From Brevundimonas sp. SL130 (lineage in GTDB: Bacteria; Pseudomonadota; Alphaproteobacteria; Caulobacterales; Caulobacteraceae): a stretch of 64,000 bases of DNA. Each line of letters begins with the position of its first letter. Within the stretch, counting starts at the first letter, position 1. Both the position numbers and the translations under genes were made by a program. Positions 42,408 through 51,931 of the stretch are shown in pieces. A model generated the notes under the pieces. The model was not told where the DNA came from. It was given only the letters and a program-made list of their open reading frames with translations, and did not search any database. The DNA lies in NCBI RefSeq assembly GCF_026625805.1, contig NZ_CP113064.1:868001-932000 (forward strand). The letters run 5' to 3'.

Positions 42408-43135
42408 ATCAGGCCCAGTTGCTTGAAGCTGGCCACCCCGTCGCGGCCGACGACCAGATGGTCGTGAACCTCGACGTTAAGGGCTCGGCCGGCCTGCACA
42501 ACCTGTTTCGTCATCTCGATGTCGGCGCGGCTGGGGGTCGGATCGCCGGACGGGTGGTTGTGCACCAGGATCAGGGCGCTGGCCGAAAGCTCCAGCGCGC
42601 GGCGCACGATTTCGCGGGGATAGAGGGGCGCGTGATCGACCGTGCCGCGGTTCTGCACCTCGTCCAGAATCAGTTGATTCTTTTTGTCCAGATACAGGAC
42701 GCGAACCTGCTCGCGGGGCTCGTGTTGCAGGGCGACGCGAACATAGGCCAGGAGCGCCGTCCAAGAGGAGATGACGGGTCTTTTGGCTGTCGGCTCACGC
42801 GCGATCCGCCGCGTCACGTCGAAGATCAGCTGTAAGTCCAGCGCCACCGCCCGGGTGGCCTTGCCGGCGACATAGCCCAGCGACCGCGCCACCTGATTCT
42901 CAATGGCCTCATGGCTGGCCGCCCCGATCCCCTCCAGCCCGCCAAATCGCGCCAGCAGGTCCTTGGCCAACGGCTTGGTGTCCTTGTACGGAACGCTGCG
43001 GAACAGCAGCAACTCCAGCAACTCATAGTCGGGCAGGGCGCCCAAGCCCCCCTTGGCCGCCCGCTCGCGCAGCCGATCACGATGGCCGCTATGACGCGGC
43101 TTGGCTTTAGGCGCGGGTGTCAGATCGTCCGGCAT
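42404..43135 (-). CDS. radC: RadC/JAB-type DNA repair-associated protein
   Basis: 243 residues. The N-terminal helix-hairpin region includes LLARFGGLEGIGAA. The C-terminal JAB/MPN domain carries the metal motif His192-x-His194 and Asp198 in ILVHNHPSGDPTPSRADIEM, plus Glu in the earlier EPREQVRVLYLD strand. The family was named for a repair phenotype that is disputed; its biochemical role is unclear. It is transcribed ahead of the overlapping GNAT gene. A 51-base gap separates it from map. Confidence 0.94.
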   Translation of the reverse strand: MPDDLTPAPKAKPRHSGHRDRLRERAAKGGLGALPDYELLELLLFRSVPYKDTKPLAKDLLARFGGLEGIGAASHEAIENQVARSLGYVAGKATRAVALDLQLIFDVTRRIAREPTAKRPVISSWTALLAYVRVALQHEPREQVRVLYLDKKNQLILDEVQNRGTVDHAPLYPREIVRRALELSASALILVHNHPSGDPTPSRADIEMTKQVVQAGRALNVEVHDHLVVGRDGVASFKQLGLM

Positions 43136-43186
43136 GTCCCCTCCAGCTTTCGCAACCTGTGCGGAAGGCGGGCGGGGATCAAGGGT

Positions 43187-44005
43187 TCAGTTCGGGCGGA
43201 ACAGTCCGGCGGGTGATGCGGTGAAGATTTCCAACCCGTCTTCCGTCACCCCGATCGTGTGTTCGCACTGGGCCGACAGGGACTTGTCGCGGGTCACGGC
43301 GGTCCAGCCGTCGGACAGAACCTTCACGTGCGGCTTGCCCAGGTTCACCATGGGTTCGACGGTGAAGAACATGCCGGTCTTCAGCACCGCCCCCTCGCCC
43401 TTGCGGCCGTAGTGCAGGACATTGGGGCTGTCGTGGAAGATGCGGCCGATGCCATGGCCGCAGAAGTCGCGGACCACGCTCATGCGCTGGGCCTCGACGA
43501 ACTTCTGAATGGCGAAGCCGATGTCGCCGAAGGTGTTGCCCGGCTTGATCTGCGCCAGACCCAGATCCAGCGACTGATAGGTGACGTCGATCAGCTTCTT
43601 GGCGCGGGCGTTGATCTCGCCGACCGCATACATGCGGCTGGAATCGCCGTGCCACCCGTCGACGATGACGGTGTGGTCGATATTGACGATGTCGCCGTCC
43701 TTCAGCGCCCGGTCGCCGGGAATACCGTGGCAGACGACGTGGTTGATCGAGGTGCAGACGGTCTTCTCATAGCCCTTGTACCCCAGGCAGGCGGGCAGGC
43801 CGCCGTTGTCGAGGGTGAACTCGCGGACCAGATCGTCGATGGTGCTGGTCAGCACGCCTGGCTTCACATGGGCGGTGATCATGTCCAGCGCTTCGGCGAC
43901 CAGACGGCCGGCCTTGCGCATGCCTTCGAAGTCCTCCGCCTTATGAATGCGGATGGCGCTGGAGCGGACCAGGGCGTCGGTTTCCAGTTCGGGCGTTTCG
44001 TACAT
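43187..44005 (-). CDS. map: Type I methionine aminopeptidase
   Basis: 272 residues. It removes the initiator methionine from nascent proteins. The five metal ligands of the pita-bread fold are recognisable: two Asp in NIDHTVIVDGWHGDSSRMY, His in VRDFCGHGIGRIFHD, Glu in MFFTVEPMVNLGK, and Glu in SAQCEHTIGVTEDG. Substrate His is within INHVVCHGIPGD. The sequence is complete and the expected length. A gap of 324 bases separates it from the divergent fadL-type gene. Confidence 0.97.
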   Translation of the reverse strand: MYETPELETDALVRSSAIRIHKAEDFEGMRKAGRLVAEALDMITAHVKPGVLTSTIDDLVREFTLDNGGLPACLGYKGYEKTVCTSINHVVCHGIPGDRALKDGDIVNIDHTVIVDGWHGDSSRMYAVGEINARAKKLIDVTYQSLDLGLAQIKPGNTFGDIGFAIQKFVEAQRMSVVRDFCGHGIGRIFHDSPNVLHYGRKGEGAVLKTGMFFTVEPMVNLGKPHVKVLSDGWTAVTRDKSLSAQCEHTIGVTEDGLEIFTASPAGLFRPN

Positions 44006-44329
44006 GGTTTCAATCAGCAGCGGCGTCGGGATCAGATGGCGATCCTATCATGGATACGCAAGGCGATTGTGCGGCGGTGACGGATTCCTTTCCCATAGGG
44101 AACGCTGAACTGTGTGTTGCGCGTCACGCCTCACTTGCGGAATGAACTTGCCCCTACGTCACCTCTCGCCGGTGTGATCGTGTGCAGTTTTTCAGACACA
44201 GTTTCGCCCGTTTCCGGGCGGAGACCGGCCACGCATGCAACGCTTTCCTGACGAAAGCGCTGGGTGCGATCGATCTCCCCGATACCCACCGCTGAGTAAA
44301 TGGCGGGGGAAAAACTATAGGAATGGCTT
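44006..44329. promoter_or_regulatory. Divergent region between map and the FadL gene, two small hairpins
   Basis: 324 bases with no supported gene. Two short inverted repeats stand out: CGCCCG-TTTC-CGGGCG at 44205-44220 and CGCTTTC-CTGAC-GAAAGCG at 44241-44259. Both are within 130 bases of the outer-membrane transporter start and could be regulator sites or leader hairpins. No clear promoter could be assigned by eye. Confidence 0.45.
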
Positions 44330-45670
44330 ATGACTCCCAGGAATTTCGCTCGCGCGGGCGGCCTTGCGCTGACGACCGCTCTGTTGGCCGGCGTCGCCGC
44401 TCCGGCCATGGCCGGCTCCTTCTATGTTCAGGAACAATCGACCCGCGGCCAGGGCCGCGCCAACTCGGGCGAAGGCGCCGACAAGGGCGTGCAGTCGCTG
44501 TGGTGGAACCCCGCCGCCATCGCCGGAACCGAGCGCCAGGTCTATGTCGGGATGCACGGCCTGGTCCTGGACTCCGATGTCGACGACACGGGCTCCAGCC
44601 TGACCTACAATATCCCCGGCGTCGGCTCGACGACCGAGACCGTGAACGGCGACCCGCACGTCCACAACGTGGTCGAGAGCGGCATCATCCCTAACTTCGC
44701 CGTCGCCATGCCCATTGGTGATCGCTTCAACATTGGCCTGGCCGTCCAGGCGCCGTTCAATTTCACGACCAAGTACGAGCCCACCGACTTCGCCCGCTAC
44801 GACGCCCTGACGTCGGAACTGCGCTCCGCCAACGTCAGCCTGGTCGCGGCCATGACGGTCACCGACTGGCTGGATATCGGCGCCGGCTTTGACGCCCAGT
44901 ACGCCAAGGCGACCCTGAGCTCGGCCCTGCCGAATGTCGCGATCCCCGGCGTCTTCGCATCGACCTACGCCGTCTCGCCCAGCACCGACGGCCGCAACCA
45001 GCTGGAAGGCGACGGCTGGGACTATGGCTGGAACGCCGGCGCGCAGATGCATTTCGGCAAGCTGGACCTGGGTCTGTCCTATCGTTCCAAGATCGAGCAC
45101 GAGCTGGAAGGTGAAGTGAACATCTCAGGCCTGACCGGGATTCTGGCCGCCGCCAATGTTTCGGCTGACGGCGTGGCCTCGTTCAACACCCCCTGGTATG
45201 CGACGGTCGCGGCCCGCTACGCCGTCAACGACCGCCTGACCCTGAACGCCCAGGTCAACCAGATCGGCTGGAGCGAGTTCGACGCCATCCGCGTGACCTA
45301 CGGAACCTCCGGCTCCTCGACCATCGTGCAGGATTATGACGACGTCACCACCGGCGCGATCGGCTTCGATTACAAGATCGATCCGACCATGACGGTGCGC
45401 GCCGGCCTGGGCTATGATCCGACCCCGACGCCGGATGATCACCGCACCGCTCGTATCCCGGACGGCGACCGGTTCCTGTACTCGGCCGGCCTGTCGAAGA
45501 CGGTGGGCGACATGACCTTCGACGGCGCGGTGACCTATATCGACATCGATACGGCGACGATCAACGACACGCGCGACGTCTATGGCAACGGCCTGGTCAT
45601 CTCCAACCTGAGCGGCGAGGCCAAGGGCTATGGCGTCGGCTTCTCGATGGGCGCGACCTGGAACTTCTAA
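44330..45670 (+). CDS. FadL/OmpP1-family outer-membrane transporter
   Basis: 446 residues. The signal peptide ends AGVAAPAMAG, then the FadL opening SFYVQEQSTRGQGRANSGEG with VQSLWWNPAAIAGTERQVYV, the hatch-domain NPA motif. The remaining sequence alternates in barrel strands and ends with the aromatic-terminated GVGFSMGATWNF. FadL proteins carry hydrophobic compounds such as long-chain fatty acids across the outer membrane. The exact ligand is unknown. It has its own terminator and no co-transcribed fad genes. Confidence 0.94.
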   Translation: MTPRNFARAGGLALTTALLAGVAAPAMAGSFYVQEQSTRGQGRANSGEGADKGVQSLWWNPAAIAGTERQVYVGMHGLVLDSDVDDTGSSLTYNIPGVGSTTETVNGDPHVHNVVESGIIPNFAVAMPIGDRFNIGLAVQAPFNFTTKYEPTDFARYDALTSELRSANVSLVAAMTVTDWLDIGAGFDAQYAKATLSSALPNVAIPGVFASTYAVSPSTDGRNQLEGDGWDYGWNAGAQMHFGKLDLGLSYRSKIEHELEGEVNISGLTGILAAANVSADGVASFNTPWYATVAARYAVNDRLTLNAQVNQIGWSEFDAIRVTYGTSGSSTIVQDYDDVTTGAIGFDYKIDPTMTVRAGLGYDPTPTPDDHRTARIPDGDRFLYSAGLSKTVGDMTFDGAVTYIDIDTATINDTRDVYGNGLVISNLSGEAKGYGVGFSMGATWNF

Positions 45671-45696
45671 GCTCCAGCGCCATCGCCTGACACGAG

Positions 45697-45729
45697 AACG
45701 GCGGCTCCTTTGCAGGAGCCGCCGTTTTT
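45697..45729 (+). terminator. Intrinsic terminator after the FadL gene
   Basis: AACGGCGGCTCCT (45697-45709) and AGGAGCCGCCGTT (45714-45726) form a perfect 13-base stem with a TTGC loop, followed by TTT. It lies 27 bases after the stop. Confidence 0.9.
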
Positions 45730-45798
45730 ATTGCCGATTGGCGGTCTGTCGCCCCCGGCCTGACTGGGACCGCCCAAGGGCAGGGGGGGAGGGTTCCG

Positions 45799-46872
45799 TC
45801 AGCCGCCCGTATCCACCCTGGCCACCACCGACATGCCCGGCGCCAGCCGGTCCATGCCCGCCTGACCGGGCTCGATCCTGATCCGCACGGGAATCCGCTG
45901 GGCGACCTTGGTGAAGTTGCCGGTGGCGTTGTCCGCGCGGATGACACTGAATTCGCTGCCGGCGGCGGGGGCGATGCGTTCGACGCGGCCGCGCAGGGTC
46001 TGGCCGCCTAGAGCATCGACAGTGATCTGGACCGGTTGGCCGATGCGGATGTCGCGCATCTGGGTCTCCTTCATATTGGCCGTGACCCAGACGACGTCGG
46101 GGACCAGACCCATCAGCTGGGTGCCGGCGGTGACATATTGGCCCTGGCGCACGCCTATCTCGCCCAGGCGACCGGGGCGGGGGGCGGTGATCCGGGTGTT
46201 GGCCAGGTCGATCTGGGCCAGGCGAACGGCGGCGCGGGCGTTCTCGACGGAGGCGGCCAGACTGTCGCGGTTGACCACGGCGGAGGTGACGCCGGTCTGG
46301 GCCACGCCCTCGGCGGCTTGGGCCTGGGCCAACTGGGCCTGGGCGCTGCGCAGGGACGCGACGGCGATGTCCACATTGGATTGCGACACCCAGCCGCCGG
46401 CCTTCAGGGTGCGGGCCCGGTCGGCGTCGGCCTGGGCCTTGGTCAGGGCGGCCTGGGCGGCGGCGATCGAGGCGCGTTGTTGGGCCACCGTGCCGCGGGC
46501 CGAGGCCTGGCTCTGAGTCGAGTTGGACAGGGCCGCCTCGGCCGAATGAAGCGACGCCACAGCCTGCTCCAGCTTCTGGCGATAGGTGCGGTCGTCGACC
46601 TGGGTCAGTAGTTGGCCTGGTTGCACCGTCTGGAAGTCTTGAACCGGGACCTGGACCACATAGCCGCTGACCTGGGGGCTGATGATCGTCACCTGGCCGC
46701 GCACATAGGCGTTGTCGGTGCGCTGAACATGGCCGGTGAAGGGCGGTAACTGCCAAGCATAGAGCACCAGGCCGACGGCGAAGACCGCGACGATGGCCGC
46801 CACCACGGCCCAGAGGACGCGTTTGCGGGGTTCAGGCGCGGCAGGAGCGGGGGCAGGGGCTGTGTCGGTCAT
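45799..46872 (-). CDS. emrA: HlyD/EmrA-family membrane fusion protein
   Basis: 357 residues. A cytoplasmic Pro/Ala-rich tail is followed by one membrane helix (VLWAVVAAIVAVFAVGLVLY), then TDNAYVRGQVTIISPQVSGY, the EmrA signature, a long coiled-coil hairpin rich in Ala/Gln and the barrel ending NATGNFTKVAQRIPVRIRIE. It links the MFS pump to an outer-membrane channel; the NodT-type channel at 3.5 kb could serve but this is a guess. It is the third gene of tetR-emrB-emrA, 22 bases after the pump. Confidence 0.93.
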   Translation of the reverse strand: MTDTAPAPAPAAPEPRKRVLWAVVAAIVAVFAVGLVLYAWQLPPFTGHVQRTDNAYVRGQVTIISPQVSGYVVQVPVQDFQTVQPGQLLTQVDDRTYRQKLEQAVASLHSAEAALSNSTQSQASARGTVAQQRASIAAAQAALTKAQADADRARTLKAGGWVSQSNVDIAVASLRSAQAQLAQAQAAEGVAQTGVTSAVVNRDSLAASVENARAAVRLAQIDLANTRITAPRPGRLGEIGVRQGQYVTAGTQLMGLVPDVVWVTANMKETQMRDIRIGQPVQITVDALGGQTLRGRVERIAPAAGSEFSVIRADNATGNFTKVAQRIPVRIRIEPGQAGMDRLAPGMSVVARVDTGG

Positions 46873-46894
46873 CGGCGTGCGGGGCTTTCGGAGT

Positions 46895-48613
46895 TCAGTC
46901 GGCTGCGGCGGCGACGGTTGCGGCGTCCGGCGTGGGGGCGGCGGTTAGGCGAGCGTTGTGTCGCGCCTGGCGGCGGGCGCGGATGCGCGGACGCAGGTGG
47001 ACCACCGTGACCCAGGCGCAGCCCAGGCCGGCGATGCCGGCGATGATCAGGAAGACGTCGTTGTAGGCCAGGATATTGGCCTGCTGCGTCACCTGGCGCG
47101 CCAGCAGGATCGGGCCCTCGGCGTTCAGCAAAGCCGGGTCGGTGAGGGTGGAGGCGTAGGCGCCGGACAGCTGGTGCATCCGCAGCACGACCTGAGGGTC
47201 CAGGCTGGTGATGTCGGCGGACAGCTGGTTCGAATGGAATTTCTCGCGCACCACCTGGATCGTGCCGACCAGGGCGCTGCCGGCCAGGCCGCCCAGGTTC
47301 TGAAGCAGGCTGAACATGACGATGAAGCTAATGATGTTGCGCGCGCCCTGTTGCAGCACCTTGCCGACGCCGATCAGCAGGGCCGGGCCGACGAACATGG
47401 CCGAGGCGAAGGCGATCAGGGCCTGGCTGACATAGAGCTGGGCTGGGCGGGTCAGGATCGTGGCTTGGCTGTCCATCAGGGCGCCGACGGCGATGAGGCC
47501 GAGGGCGATGGCGATGGGCTTGTTCAGCTTGGTCAGGTTCAGGGTCAGGGCGCTGACCGCCATGCCGGCGACCATGGCTACGAAAATGACCAGGAACAGG
47601 CCATGAAGCTGGTCCGGCCCCAGTCCCACGATGCTGAGAAAACCGACCGCGCCCGAGGTCTGTTCGGACAGGGTGATGCGGATCAACAGGATGGCGCCGA
47701 ACAGGCGCAGGATGTCCGGGCCCGTCAGCCAGCGGACATTGATCAGCGGATTGCGGCGATCATATTCGATCATCAGGGCGGCGGTCAGAAGCAGGATCGA
47801 TCCCGCCAGGGCCCACCCGATCCAGGCGGCTTCAGTCCACCAGACGATCCGTCCGAGCCCAAGCACGGCGGCCAGCAGGGCTACGCCCGGCGCGAACAGT
47901 GCGAAGGTGAGGAAGTCCAGCGGCTCGAACAGTTTCAGACGCTCTGAGGGGGGCAGCCGCAACACCTGGACGGCCGCCCAGGCCAGAAGCGCCATGCCCA
48001 GCTCGAAGGTGTAGAAGGCGCGCCAGCCGTCCAGCTGAAGCAGGTCGGGCATGATCAGCCGGGCGATGGGGGTGGCGAAACTGGACAGGCCGATGCCGAT
48101 CACCAGCCCCTTCAGCCGGTGGGCCGCCGGGAAGGCCTGGATCATATAGAGAAAGCCCAGGCTGGACAGACCCGCCGCCGCCATGCCGGCCACCGCGCGG
48201 ACGAACAGGGTGGACTCATAGTTGTCGACCACCAGGTGGGCGGCGCAGGTGACGACGAAGGCGGTCAGGCAGATCTGGGTGAACAGGCGCAGGCCGTACT
48301 GCTGGCGGAACTTGAACAGGATCAGGTTCATGCAGGCGTTGGTCATGACGAAGACGACCGGCAGCCAGGCCGACTCGGTGGAGGTGACGCCCAACTCGCC
48401 CTGAAGATTGCTGAGATTGGCGATCACGGCGGCGCTGCCCAGGCTGCCGACCAGGGCCACCAGCACCCCAGTCAGGGCGTACTGGACCCGGAGCCAGCCC
48501 GAGAGGTCGGGCGTGGCCGGCGAACCGGGCAGGGTGGGCAGTTCGTGCGGCTTCAGCGTGGCGACATACTGGTCCCACGGCAGATGCCAGTTGTGATCGG
48601 GGCGTCGGGCCAT
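46895..48613 (-). CDS. emrB: DHA2-family MFS drug exporter (EmrB-like), 14 membrane helices
   Basis: 572 residues, usual for the 14-helix DHA2 group. Membrane helices run through the sequence; the motif ESAWLPVVFVMTNACMNLIL and VRAVAGMAAAGLSSLGFLYM are visible in the N-terminal half. It should export lipophilic drugs by proton antiport with the EmrA-type adaptor. Its ATG sits on the stop of the TetR gene, so repressor and pump are translationally coupled. The N-terminal tail is longer than in E. coli EmrB. Confidence 0.92.
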   Translation of the reverse strand: MARRPDHNWHLPWDQYVATLKPHELPTLPGSPATPDLSGWLRVQYALTGVLVALVGSLGSAAVIANLSNLQGELGVTSTESAWLPVVFVMTNACMNLILFKFRQQYGLRLFTQICLTAFVVTCAAHLVVDNYESTLFVRAVAGMAAAGLSSLGFLYMIQAFPAAHRLKGLVIGIGLSSFATPIARLIMPDLLQLDGWRAFYTFELGMALLAWAAVQVLRLPPSERLKLFEPLDFLTFALFAPGVALLAAVLGLGRIVWWTEAAWIGWALAGSILLLTAALMIEYDRRNPLINVRWLTGPDILRLFGAILLIRITLSEQTSGAVGFLSIVGLGPDQLHGLFLVIFVAMVAGMAVSALTLNLTKLNKPIAIALGLIAVGALMDSQATILTRPAQLYVSQALIAFASAMFVGPALLIGVGKVLQQGARNIISFIVMFSLLQNLGGLAGSALVGTIQVVREKFHSNQLSADITSLDPQVVLRMHQLSGAYASTLTDPALLNAEGPILLARQVTQQANILAYNDVFLIIAGIAGLGCAWVTVVHLRPRIRARRQARHNARLTAAPTPDAATVAAAAD

Positions 48614-49188
48614 CAGGACACCGCAGACCGGGGCCGCAGCCCGTCAAGGATGAGGACGCGGGTGCGCTGCGACACCGCCTGACGTTCGGCCTCGTCAGCG
48701 CCCTGGAAGCCGGCCCCCAGCAGGGTGGCGATCAGGCGAATATCCATCGGCCGCAAATCCTCCCGCACCAGACCCGCCGCCTGGGCCCGCGCCAGGGACG
48801 CGGCGCCCGCCTCCATCAAGCTCTGCCGCAGGGGTGTGAGCGCATCGGGCGACCTGACGTTCCGGACCATGCCCGCCATACCGGCGTTACGTATCATCTG
48901 GTCGGCGAGTCGATCCAGAAACCAGAAGAAGACCTCCGGCGCCTCGCCCTGTTCGGCGGTGCGGCGGCCCAGGTCGGTCACATCGGCCTCGAGCACGGCC
49001 ATGGCCAGTTCGGTGCGATCGGCGAAATGACGGTACAGGGTGCCGCGCCCGACCCCGGCCTTTTCGGCGATCAGGTCCAAGGGCGCGTCCAGTCCCTGGT
49101 CGGCGAAAACGGCGCGCGCGGCTTCGAGCAGGGCGGCGCGGTTGTGGATGACGTCCTTGCGGAGGGGTTTGGGAGGGGTGCGCGACAT
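48613..49188 (-). CDS. TetR-family transcriptional repressor
   Basis: 191 residues from ATG 49188; the upstream in-frame extension has no coding character and crosses a repeat element. The helix-turn-helix is DLIAEKAGVGRGTLYRHFAD (residues about 32-51). The ligand-binding domain is helical with VFFWFLDRLADQMIRNAGMA. It is the first gene of the operon with the drug pump and adaptor, so it very probably represses this operon and itself until an inducer binds. Confidence 0.93.
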   Translation of the reverse strand: MSRTPPKPLRKDVIHNRAALLEAARAVFADQGLDAPLDLIAEKAGVGRGTLYRHFADRTELAMAVLEADVTDLGRRTAEQGEAPEVFFWFLDRLADQMIRNAGMAGMVRNVRSPDALTPLRQSLMEAGAASLARAQAAGLVREDLRPMDIRLIATLLGAGFQGADEAERQAVSQRTRVLILDGLRPRSAVS

Positions 49189-49235
49189 CTTGCGCCTAAA
49201 TGGACGCTGGTGTCCGTTTTGCAAGGGGGTGTTCA

Positions 49236-49340
49236 AAGATCCCTCTCCCGCTGGGAGAGGGGCACGGCGGTGCGAGTTGGCCCGCCGGCGGTCCCTCATC
49301 CGGCCCTGCGGGCTTCCTTCTCCCATGGGAGAAGGAAGGG
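49236..49340. repeat. Paired-palindrome repeat element upstream of the TetR operon
   Basis: Two palindromic blocks border a GC-rich centre: CCCTCTCCC-GCT-GGGAGAGGG (49241-49261), and a perfect 26-base palindrome at 49313-49338 with core TTCTCCCATGGGAGAA. The centre contains GCGGTGCGAGTTGG and CATCCGGCCCTGCGGG words. This composite arrangement has the look of dispersed palindromic intergenic elements of Caulobacterales. It fills the 156-base gap between the convergent end of the GNAT gene and the start of the TetR gene. Confidence 0.65.
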
Positions 49341-49344
49341 AAGT

Positions 49345-49854
49345 TTACAGCCCCTTCTCCAACACCACGAACTCCAGCTCCGGCCGGGGTGGATCGACGG
49401 GGAAGGGGCGGGTTTCGCCGGTGGGAGCGTAGCCTCGCCGTTGGTACCAGGCGATCAGTTCAGCGCGGCGGTGGATGACGGTCATCTCCATCCGGCGGGC
49501 GGCGAAACGGGCGACGGCCTCGGTCTCGGCTGCGGCGAGGAGAAGGCGGCCCAGGCCGGAGGCTTGCAGGCTGGGCTCGACGGTCAGCAGGCCGAGATAG
49601 GTCCGGTCGTCGCCGACGCGGGCGACCTGGACGCAGCCGATCAGGGCGGCGTCCCGATGGGCCAGCAGGATGACGCGGTCGGGATCGGCGATCAGGGCCG
49701 ACAATTCTTCGGCGCTGGTGCGGGTGTCGACCAGCAGGTCCGCCTCGTGCGTCCAGCCGGCCTTGGCCGTCTCGCCGCGATAGGCGCGTTCGATCAGGGG
49801 ATGGAGGGCGGCGACGTCGTCGAGGGTCGCCGCGCGGAAGGCGATCTCGCTCAC
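49345..49854 (-). CDS. GNAT N-acetyltransferase
   Basis: 169 residues. Acetyl-CoA motif: YLGLLTVEPSLQASGLGRLL (Q-x-x-G-x-G), preceded by AALIGCVQVARVGDDR and followed by EMTVIHRRAELIAWYQRRGY. The opening IAFRAATLDDVAALHPLIER is typical. Its start overlaps the stop of the S46 peptidase gene by four bases, so it is co-transcribed with a secreted peptidase. Substrate unknown. Confidence 0.9.
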   Translation of the reverse strand: MSEIAFRAATLDDVAALHPLIERAYRGETAKAGWTHEADLLVDTRTSAEELSALIADPDRVILLAHRDAALIGCVQVARVGDDRTYLGLLTVEPSLQASGLGRLLLAAAETEAVARFAARRMEMTVIHRRAELIAWYQRRGYAPTGETRPFPVDPPRPELEFVVLEKGL

Positions 49855-51917
49855 CGGGAAACGCCCAACTCCCGCACCAGATGATCCATGCCGTAGACGT
49901 CGCGCAGGGCCACCGTGACGGCTTGGGTGGTGACGATGACGCTGCGGTTGACGGCGCGGTCGTAGCCATAGGCGTTGCGCTGGGTCAGGACGGTGGAGTC
50001 GAAATTGGCGCCGATGATCTCACCCTTGGCGTTGATGGCGGGCGAACCCGACGAGCCGCCGATGGTGTCGGTCGAGACGGCCATGTCCATGACGGCGTTC
50101 GGGTCGATCCGGTCTTTCGCCGCCAGCAATTTGGGCGCGACGGCGAAGGGCTCGGCCCCGGTGGCGCGGTCCCACAGGCCGGCGAAGGTGGTGAAGGCGG
50201 CGAACCGCTGGCCGGGAACGTCCGAGCCTTCGACCTGGCCGTAGGTCAGGCGCAGGGTGCCGGTGGCGTCAGGATAGACGGCGTCGCCATAGGCGGCGAA
50301 GCGGGCGGCGGCCAACTGTTCCGAGGCGCGGTCGGTCGGGGCCTGGACCCGCGTCTCCCAGGCGTCGCGGACGGCGCGGGCGTCGGCGTCGATGGCCAGG
50401 GCATAGCGGATCATCGGATCGGTCGAGGCCTGGACGGCGGCCAGACCGCCGGTCCACAGGGCGCGGCGCACGGCCGGGTCGGCCAGGGTCGTGCCGGCGA
50501 CGACGCGGGCCGACAGGCCTTCGGGACTTTCCTTGCCCAGCAGGGTGCGGACCGAGGGGTTGTCGACCGTCAGCCATTCGCGCGTCTTGGACAACCACCA
50601 CTCCAGACGGATCTGCTCCAGCTCTGGATAGGTGGGGCGTTCGGCGAACAGGCGAGATTCGACGCCCGACAGGCGGCTGTCGGCGAACTCGGGCAGGCGC
50701 TGGTCAGACGGCTTGGCCCGCTCCTGGGCGCCGCGCACCAGGGTGCGGGCATAGGCGAACAGCTGCGACCCGCCGGCGACCGAGGTCGTGCCCAGGCCTG
50801 TGCCGCCTTCCAGCAGGGCCATGGAGGGATAGAGTTCACGGGCGACCGGCTGGACCGTGCTGAGCGTGGACCAGGGATCGACGCCGGACCCGGCGGCGCG
50901 GGCGCGGAAGTCGGTTTCCTGCGCGGCCTTGGTGGCCATGAAAGCCGGATCGATCAGGGCGGCCATCCGGCCGCGCCCGCGCTTGTAGGTGTTCTCAAGA
51001 CCCACGATGGGGTCCATGGCGATGAAGGCCTGCTCCTCGCCCTCTTCGGAATAGCGGATCAGCCGGCCGCGCAGCTCGGAGGCGATCAGTTGATCCAGAG
51101 GCAGGACCACGTCGCGGATGGTGGTCAGTTGGTCCTGGGTCAGCAGGCGCTGGGTCGAGCCGGGGTTGCCGGAGATGAAGACGGCCTCGCCCTGCGTCGG
51201 CTTGTTCGGGTTCCAGGTGAAATGGGTCGGGGTCTCGACCGGCTTTCCGTCCTCGTACAGGCGGATGAAGGCGGCATCGATGGCGAAGCGGGGGAAGGAG
51301 AAATTGTCCAGATCGCCGCCGAAGGTGGCGGCGCGATCCTCGGGCGCCCAGGCCAGGCGGACGTCGGAATATTTGCGGTACTTGTAGAGTTTGAACTGAC
51401 CGCCCCGGTACAGGCTGACGACCTGGCAGCGGATCTTGGGGTCGTTTCCGCAGGCTTGGCTTTCGATCCGGCCGGCCTCGGCGTCGCGAGCCTGGGTGAA
51501 GGCCTGGCCTTCAAGACCGGCGCCGGCCTTGTGCATCCGCTCGGTCACATCGCTGATGTCGGTCAGGATTTCGGCGGTGGCGCCGGGGCATTTCAGCTCC
51601 TCCTCGCGCGACTTCGGCGTGAAGCCGGTCTCGGCGTAGTTGACCTGGGGCGTGGACAGGTTGGCGACGCAGGTGGCGACGCAGTGGTTGTTGGTCATGA
51701 CCAGGCCCTGGCCCGAGATCACGCCGGCCGAACAGCCCCCGAACTTTACCGACGACAGGCGGACACGGTCCAGGAAGGCCTGGTCGATGTCGGTTCCCAG
51801 CGCCTGATTGGCGCGGGCGATGGGGAAGTTGTCGTAGGTCCACATGCCTTCTTCAGCGCGGGCGGAGCCGGCGGCGAAGGCGACGACGGCGGCGGAGGCG
51901 AGAATGGCGAGGCGCAT
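49851..51917 (-). CDS. S46 family dipeptidyl-peptidase (DPP7/DPP11-like), copy 1
   Basis: 688 residues with a signal peptide (LASAAVVAFAAGSARAE). It should act in the periplasm, releasing dipeptides from peptides. Catalytic His78 is in GLVMTNNHCVATC and Ser623 in GGSSGSPAINAKGEIIG, with the typical EGMWTYDNFP opening. The residue that in the family separates DPP7 (Gly/Ser/Thr) from DPP11 (Arg) follows NFD near the end; here it is Ser641, arguing against Asp/Glu-specific DPP11. It shares a strand and its fold with the second copy upstream, from which a repeat element separates it. Confidence 0.94.
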   Translation of the reverse strand: MRLAILASAAVVAFAAGSARAEEGMWTYDNFPIARANQALGTDIDQAFLDRVRLSSVKFGGCSAGVISGQGLVMTNNHCVATCVANLSTPQVNYAETGFTPKSREEELKCPGATAEILTDISDVTERMHKAGAGLEGQAFTQARDAEAGRIESQACGNDPKIRCQVVSLYRGGQFKLYKYRKYSDVRLAWAPEDRAATFGGDLDNFSFPRFAIDAAFIRLYEDGKPVETPTHFTWNPNKPTQGEAVFISGNPGSTQRLLTQDQLTTIRDVVLPLDQLIASELRGRLIRYSEEGEEQAFIAMDPIVGLENTYKRGRGRMAALIDPAFMATKAAQETDFRARAAGSGVDPWSTLSTVQPVARELYPSMALLEGGTGLGTTSVAGGSQLFAYARTLVRGAQERAKPSDQRLPEFADSRLSGVESRLFAERPTYPELEQIRLEWWLSKTREWLTVDNPSVRTLLGKESPEGLSARVVAGTTLADPAVRRALWTGGLAAVQASTDPMIRYALAIDADARAVRDAWETRVQAPTDRASEQLAAARFAAYGDAVYPDATGTLRLTYGQVEGSDVPGQRFAAFTTFAGLWDRATGAEPFAVAPKLLAAKDRIDPNAVMDMAVSTDTIGGSSGSPAINAKGEIIGANFDSTVLTQRNAYGYDRAVNRSVIVTTQAVTVALRDVYGMDHLVRELGVSR

Positions 51918-51931
51918 GGGGATGGTCCTAT